Assembly: GCF_033568475.1 (NCBI RefSeq)
Contig: NC_133122.1
Location: forward strand, 146,458,861 to 146,522,860
DNA: 64,000 nucleotides
Source of the DNA: Henckelia pumila
Lineage: Eukaryota; Streptophyta; Magnoliopsida; Lamiales; Gesneriaceae
Reading direction: 5' to 3'
Shown here: in pieces, positions 59,197 through 64,000 of the stretch
Layout of the letters: the number at the start of each line of letters is the position of its first letter
Numbering within the stretch: position 1 is the first letter of the stretch
Notes under the pieces: generated by a model
What the model saw: only the letters and a program-made list of their open reading frames with translations
Told to the model about the DNA's origin: nothing
Database searches by the model: none
Made by a program: the position numbers and the translations under genes

Positions 59197-60687
59197 TGAT
59201 AGTCATGTTTGTGATGCTTATTTTAATATCATTTTTTTGTTGTTTTGCATGCATTTATATGTTGTAAATAAGCATTTTGTTCTTATTTTATTTATCATGT
59301 CTGCATAACATATTCTTGGATTTATTGTGTAGTACGTCGCATTTTACTGAAAAACAAGAAAAGTGTTGAAGAATGAAGATGAAGTGTTGTTTGCTCTTGA
59401 TGGAGTGCAATTGCGCTTGGAGGATTATTGTTTGCACAAGAATTTGTGCAAATGCACTACTTTTTTGCACAAGAAGTTGTGCAAATGCACTACATGTTTG
59501 CGCTTAATTTTATTGTTTGCACTACTTGTTTGCACATGTGTAGCGCAGTTGAAGAATTGAGTTGCGCGATTGTGCATGATGATATATGATCTGGGCAAGG
59601 TGCTTGGTTGCGTACAGATTTGAGGAGATAAAAGATGCCGCTCGATCCTCAAGATCCTACCGATCGAGCGGTGCCAAGGAATTGGAAAACAATAGGATTG
59701 GGAAAATATGCTCGCTCGATCGGTCAATCTTTACCGATCGAGCGAGACGGGGTGTTCGGAAAAAAATCTGTAAATTATGAATTTTTATTTTTAAGGATTC
59801 TAGCCTTAATTAAAATATATATCTCGAATTTTAGAGTCTTAGAAATCATTCTGAAGATCTTTGGACAGCAGAAAGCTTGAAGAACTCTCTTGGCGGCTAG
59901 GTTTTATCTTTCATGTTCTTAGATTTTATTTTTTTTTAGTACTTGGTTGAGGAAGACAAACCCTTGAGTTATTTTATTTGTGAGATTCAGTTTTCTATTG
60001 TTTAATTCCAAATTGCGTATCAAGAGTTGTTTTGGATTGATTGTCATGCTTGTATGTGAGATTTTAGGATTGATCACCTTAGGATTTTGCTATACAAACT
60101 ATTGCTAAATTAGAATTCAAATCCGTAATTGTTTGAATCATCTGATTTTTGAAGCAACTATGATTAATATTTTCTGCTGTTGAATTTGTTAAATCGTAGG
60201 AACAACAATTGACTAAGCTAAATACATCCGCTGGTGCATGTGTTGTCTAGATTCGTCAGTTTCACTCATATGAATGCTACCTTAGATTTAAATCTAGATC
60301 GCTGGTATTTGGGTTGATTTATTGGTAAGGGTTAATCTAGAACGCTGGTGTCTAATTAACTAAGATTAAGGTGGAACAAGAATTAGATTTTCAATTAGGA
60401 ATATTCAAATTGAATTAATTATTTTTAGGGAATCGATGATCGAATGAATAATTTCAAGGGTTTAGTCGACCGATACCAAGTCTCGTTAGTTTATTGATCT
60501 TTTTTATTTTAATTCTTGCATAGTGGTTTTTAAAATCTAAAATTCCCTTTTATTTATTTCCAGTATTTTTAAGAACACAATTAAATTTTACTTTCCTCGT
60601 GGGAACGATCCCTACTCTCGCTACTATATGTTTATTTAGTTAATCTGAGTTGGGTTAATTTGGGCGCGACACGACTAAGCGCTACCA
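59197..60687 (+). repeat. 5' LTR of Athila-type element
   Basis: 1491 bp, TGATAGTC to GCTACCA. It holds two copies of a TTTGCACAAGAAGTTGTGCAA-like palindromic unit near 59431-59495, while the right LTR has one. It also holds two hairpins at 59638-59746. Confidence 0.85.
59638..59746. repeat. Two GATCGAGCG hairpins in Athila 5' LTR
   Basis: The second hairpin (59711-59746) is a perfect CTCGCTCGATCGGT palindrome with an 8-nt loop. The first (59638-59671) keeps 10-bp outer arms. The CGCTCGATC cores are 74 nt apart. Confidence 0.9.
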
Positions 60688-60692
60688 AATTT

Positions 60693-60710
60693 TGGCGCCG
60701 TTGCCGGGGA
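60693..60710 (+). other. Athila primer binding site
   Basis: TGGCGCCGTTGCCGGGGA, complementary to the 3' end expected of tRNA-Asp and characteristic of the Athila lineage. Confidence 0.9.
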
Positions 60711-60804
60711 AGGCGTTTAATTTATTTGTGTTTTTGTTTTTATTTATTTTTTTCACCGTTTTTTTTCTGTTTTTGCAAGATTTGTTGTGGTGTAATACTT
60801 TGAG

Positions 60805-61791
60805 ATGTCAAATCGACGAGTATTCATAAGTTTTATCCGGCAACATGGAGAGCCTTTCTACGCAGCATGGGAGAGATTCAAGGATTTAGCGACCATTTTC
60901 GAATTTCATGATTTTTCTAACTGTTCTCCCCTTACATTTTTTCTTGATGGTTTGGATGCAGTGACAAGAAGATGGGTAATTGAAGGAGCTTTCGCAGCCG
61001 ATAGTTCATTATTTTGCCGAGATAATGATAGTTTGATGCATCTGTTGGATGATATGACAAAATTTAACTATTACCGGTATTGGGATATTACACACCCGGA
61101 TTTTACTGACCAACCATTTGGGCTTCAAAAGGAGGAGGGAAGTTGTTCTAAATTGGTCTTACATCCGCTAGAGGATATTATGAGCAAGCTTGTGGCATCG
61201 ACTGAGGCAGCTATAGAAGATCTAAAAAATTCTAGATGTCACCTTGTGGAGCACATGGAGAATATCAAGAGATCAATCATCCATGAACACCGAGAACAGG
61301 AAGTTGATCAAGATACTCAAGCAGTGACCAACCCGATTTGGTTTGATGATGATGACTCAGAGAACCAGGATTGGGAGTACAAATCAAATCATGCTGAAGA
61401 TTTAGAGGCATTTGAGTCTTCTTTTCTTATTGAACCGCAGTCGGAAGAGGTTATGGAAGAAATAGGGTATGATGGAAATATGTTACCACTCATGTTTGCG
61501 GATGACGGAGTTCAAGAGTCTATCGATATGAGCTCATCGATAGTATTATCATACACACATCCCCAAGATCTTTTCCTTCCATCAGTATCATTTTCAAAAG
61601 ATGTTGGCGTCCGAGAGCCCACCGAGACGTTCTCTTCCCATGTTTACCAGCCGTTATGGAGTGTTGTTGAGGTGACGAGCTTTAACTGTTTACATCTAGC
61701 CAAGCTTGAGGGCACTTGGAACAAAAACCCATTTGTGGTGTCATATGACACTTACTTTGGGCGTCAGCCGCTCTTTGAGGAGTGCTTCTGA
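60805..61791 (+). CDS. Athila-derived ORF, gag fragment plus unknown tail
   Basis: An intact 328-residue frame starting MSNRRVFISFIRQ. Residues about 12-85 resemble the back half of an Athila gag capsid domain (GEPFYAAWERFKDL, FFLDGLDAVTRRWVIEGAF, LLDDMTKFNYYRYWD); the usual N-terminal half is missing. The rest (about 105-328) is acidic with a probable coiled coil near 120-170, and ends with AKLEGTWNKNPFVVSYDTYF. I do not recognise a family for that part. There is no zinc knuckle. That the frame is open over 1 kb in a non-autonomous element suggests recent activity or a retained role. The start codon is the first ATG after the primer site region. Confidence 0.6.
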   Translation: MSNRRVFISFIRQHGEPFYAAWERFKDLATIFEFHDFSNCSPLTFFLDGLDAVTRRWVIEGAFAADSSLFCRDNDSLMHLLDDMTKFNYYRYWDITHPDFTDQPFGLQKEEGSCSKLVLHPLEDIMSKLVASTEAAIEDLKNSRCHLVEHMENIKRSIIHEHREQEVDQDTQAVTNPIWFDDDDSENQDWEYKSNHAEDLEAFESSFLIEPQSEEVMEEIGYDGNMLPLMFADDGVQESIDMSSSIVLSYTHPQDLFLPSVSFSKDVGVREPTETFSSHVYQPLWSVVEVTSFNCLHLAKLEGTWNKNPFVVSYDTYFGRQPLFEECF

Positions 61792-63085
61792 GGGTCGGGC
61801 CGACGACTGTAAAAAGGGGCGCTGACTGGGAGGCAACCCATTGTTTTTTTTCTTTACTTTACTTTTTATCTTTCATTTTGTTTTTGCGTTTATTTTTGTT
61901 GTTTTCAGAAACCGAATGTCGCCACCTCCGCAGTCAAAGTTTCAATATGATTCTTCCGTGATGCTGTCAGACGTTGAAAAGGACAGTACCAACACTTAAA
62001 CCAGGGGAGTTTTGTTTTACATTTTTGCATTGCATTGTGTTTAGTTGTTTGTTTGTGTTTTGTGTTTTGATGCATTGAGGGCGATGCTTCATTTAAGTGT
62101 TGGGGTGTATTCATATAGTTGCATTTGTTTTGTTGTGTTATTGCATTTAGTTTGTGATTTGTTGTGTTGCAGTTTGTGTTGTTCGAATGCATGAGTTGGG
62201 GATGAGATTTTAGCCTATGATGAGGTAGTTGAAAAATGATGAATTTTTGAAAAATTTTGGCTATTGATTAGATTTGAGAAACCATAGGTTGTTTGTTGAA
62301 TATTTTTAAGCACGCATGTTTAACCGGTAAATTGTAGCGATGTATTAGATATTGTGGATGACTGTTGGACCATTGCACGGCAATAGGTGTTTGTGGAGCT
62401 TAATAGTTCTTGAGTCTCGATGATCTTTTTGATATAGCATATACTCTCTTGGGTACACTTTTAAAAACTTTTATAATATGTTATGAGACATCGACTCCAT
62501 CCGGGTTGCGAGCAAGATGTTTGAAATCCTATTCGTCTTGTTTGTGGCTAAGTATGCGTATAAAATGCGTTAAATGTTGAAATAAATCAAATAAAAATAA
62601 TACCAATTCCATCCGGGCTTGGAATGTGAATGAAATTCTATTCACTATTTCATAGATAAGTTTGCGAGTTTCATGGGATTGAAGTTCCAATTGGGCTATA
62701 GACGAGGGGATTGAAATTCGAATCCTATCTAGTTATAGCTACGCATGCAGTTAATTTTTGGAATTTTATCTCAAGATAGTTGTGTTGTGTTGATGGATTA
62801 TTGGGAGGAGAGTTCTTGATTGTGAGACTTGCACTGATTTGTTTTAGGTCGGCGAACAATCTTAAAGCTTTGTCTTTTGAAGTTGCATGTAGCTGGGGTA
62901 ACATGTCACACACACATGTTCGCATTCGACTGAAGGTGTATCATTGATAATCGAGAGTCGTTGTGAGTTTGTTTTTTGTGGGAAAACTTCTCTGAGGCTA
63001 TGTTGTGTATGATTCATCCTTGCTTATGTTTTTGTTGTGTTTTCATTTTGCTTTTGCATACTTTCTCGAGGGCGAGCAAGGATTA
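61792..63085 (+). other. 3' non-coding region of Athila-type element
   Basis: About 1.3 kb without a gene. It begins with GGCGCTGACTGGGAGGCAAC and includes GCATTGAGGGCGATGCTTCA near 62075, both typical of the region after gag-pol or env in Athila elements. Two similar blocks with ATTCCATCCGGGCTTGGAAT-like text lie near 62490-62540 and 62590-62650. Confidence 0.6.
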
Positions 63086-63099
63086 AGTGTGGGGGTATT
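63086..63099 (+). other. Polypurine tract of Athila-type element
   Basis: AGTGTGGGGGTATT directly precedes the TGATAGTC start of the 3' LTR. Confidence 0.85.
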
Positions 63100-64000
63100 T
63101 GATAGTCATGTTTGTGTTGCTTATTTTAATATCGTTTTGTTGTTGTTTTGCATGCATTTATATGTTGTAATTTAGCATTTTGTTCTTATTTTATTTATCA
63201 TGTCTGCATAACATATTCCCGGATTTATTGTGTAGTACGTCACATTTACTGGAAAACAAGAGAAGTGCTGAAGAATGAAGATGAAGTGTTGTTTGCGCTT
63301 GATGGAGTGCAATTGCGCTTGGAGGATTATTGTTTGCACAAGAAGTTGTGCAAACGCACTACTTGTTTGCGCTTAATTCTTATTGTTTGCACTACTTGTT
63401 TGCACATGTGTAGCGCGGTTGAAGAATTGAGTTGCGCGATTGCGCATAATGAGATATGATCTGTGCAAGGTGCTTGGTTGCATACAGATTTGAGGAGATA
63501 AAATATGCCGCTCGATCCGAAAGATCCTACCGATCGATCGGTGCCAAGGAATTGGAAAAAGTAGGATTGGGAAAATATTCTCGCTTGATCGGTAAATCTT
63601 TACCGGTCAAGCGAGACGGGCTGTTCGGGAAAAAATATGTAAATTATGAATTTTTATTTTTAAGGACTCTAGCCTTAATTAAAATATATATCTCGAATTT
63701 TAGAGTCCTAGGAATCATTCTGAAGATCTTTGGACGACAGAAAACTTGAAGAACTCTCTTGGCGGCTAGGTTTTATCTTTTTTGTTCTTAGATTTAATTT
63801 TTTTTTAGTACTTGGTTGAGGAAGACAAATCCTTGAGTTATTTTATTTATGAGATTCAGTTTTCTATTGTTTAATTCCAAATTGCATATCAATAGTTGTT
63901 TTGGATTGATTGTCATGCTTGTATGTGAGATTTTAGGATTGATCACCTTAGGATTTTGTTATATAAACTATTGCTAAATTAGAATTCAAATCTGTAATTG
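63100..64000 (+). repeat. 3' LTR of Athila-type element (partial)
   Basis: Matches 59197 onward until the window ends. It has one fewer GCACAAGAAGTTGTGC unit than the left LTR. Hairpins lie at 63508-63541 and 63580-63615. Confidence 0.88.
63508..63615. repeat. Two hairpins in Athila 3' LTR
   Basis: The second hairpin reads CTCGCTTGATCGGT, loop AAATCTTT, ACCGGTCAAGCGAG. Compared with the left LTR copy, one change in each arm keeps a base pair, and one further change leaves a G-T wobble. Confidence 0.88.

Larger units (their letters stand above)
59197..64000 (+). mobile_element. Non-autonomous Athila-type element (right end off window)
   Basis: Starts TGATAGTCATGTTTGTG inside the gypsy RT fragment. 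The left LTR ends at 60687 and is followed by the Athila primer site. The internal region (2.4 kb) carries one ORF and the conserved Athila 3' motifs GGGAGGCAACCCA, CATTGAGGGCGATGC and CTCGAGGGCGAGCAAGGATT before the polypurine tract. The right LTR begins at 63100 and leaves the window. No RT or integrase is present, and full Athila elements are much longer, so this is a defective derivative. Confidence 0.88.

Overview
The window looks like a repeat-dense stretch of a plant nuclear genome, almost certainly a eudicot. Spliced genes with GT-AG introns, Tat, Athila, chromovirus and Ale-type LTR retrotransposons, and MITE families all point that way. A MITE with GTGAGACCGTCTCA-like ends suggests Lamiales (for example Gesneriaceae or Orobanchaceae), but that is an impression from memory and was not tested. 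I find only two convincing host genes: a five-exon eIF5A gene (12938-16339, minus) and a purine-permease-like transporter (42305-43384, minus). Nearly everything else is transposon sequence, much of it nested.

Layout. 1-6420: the 3' half of a Tat-lineage Ty3 element (decayed archaeal-type RNase H and integrase, two tandem arrays, a three-exon antisense gene with its own TATA box, 3' LTR). 6421-12937: AT-rich intergenic DNA with two MITEs. 12938-16400: eIF5A. 16473-18451: a foldback element, a hAT-like non-autonomous element and a MITE. 18866-35210: a large non-coding LTR retrotransposon (LARD), minus orientation, bounded by ATATC duplications; its 5' LTR holds a gag-only element (26486-33683, duplication CCATC). 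35335-35999: a hAT-type element with an 8-bp duplication. 36358-41620: a second gag-bearing, pol-less LTR element (duplication TATGT). 41997-43518: a 103-bp-arm hairpin and the permease gene. 45000-48720: small elements and a solo Tat LTR. 49323-52000: a decayed hAT transposase gene. 52998-59196: a MITE, a truncated copia element, and a gypsy pol split by a solo chromovirus LTR (duplication GATAT). 59197-64000: a non-autonomous Athila element running out of the window.

How it fits together. Three of the LTR retrotransposons lack pol and would need enzymes supplied by relatives. The most unusual signal is a near-perfect palindromic hairpin (CTCGCTCGATCGGT, 8-nt loop, reverse complement) repeated at 72-74 nt spacing in the LTRs of at least three families here, including an Athila element only distantly related to the others. 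Two insertions (LARD and hAT) also sit at the same point of two copies of a local duplication. All boundaries, duplications and reading frames were read by eye; no alignment or database search was run.
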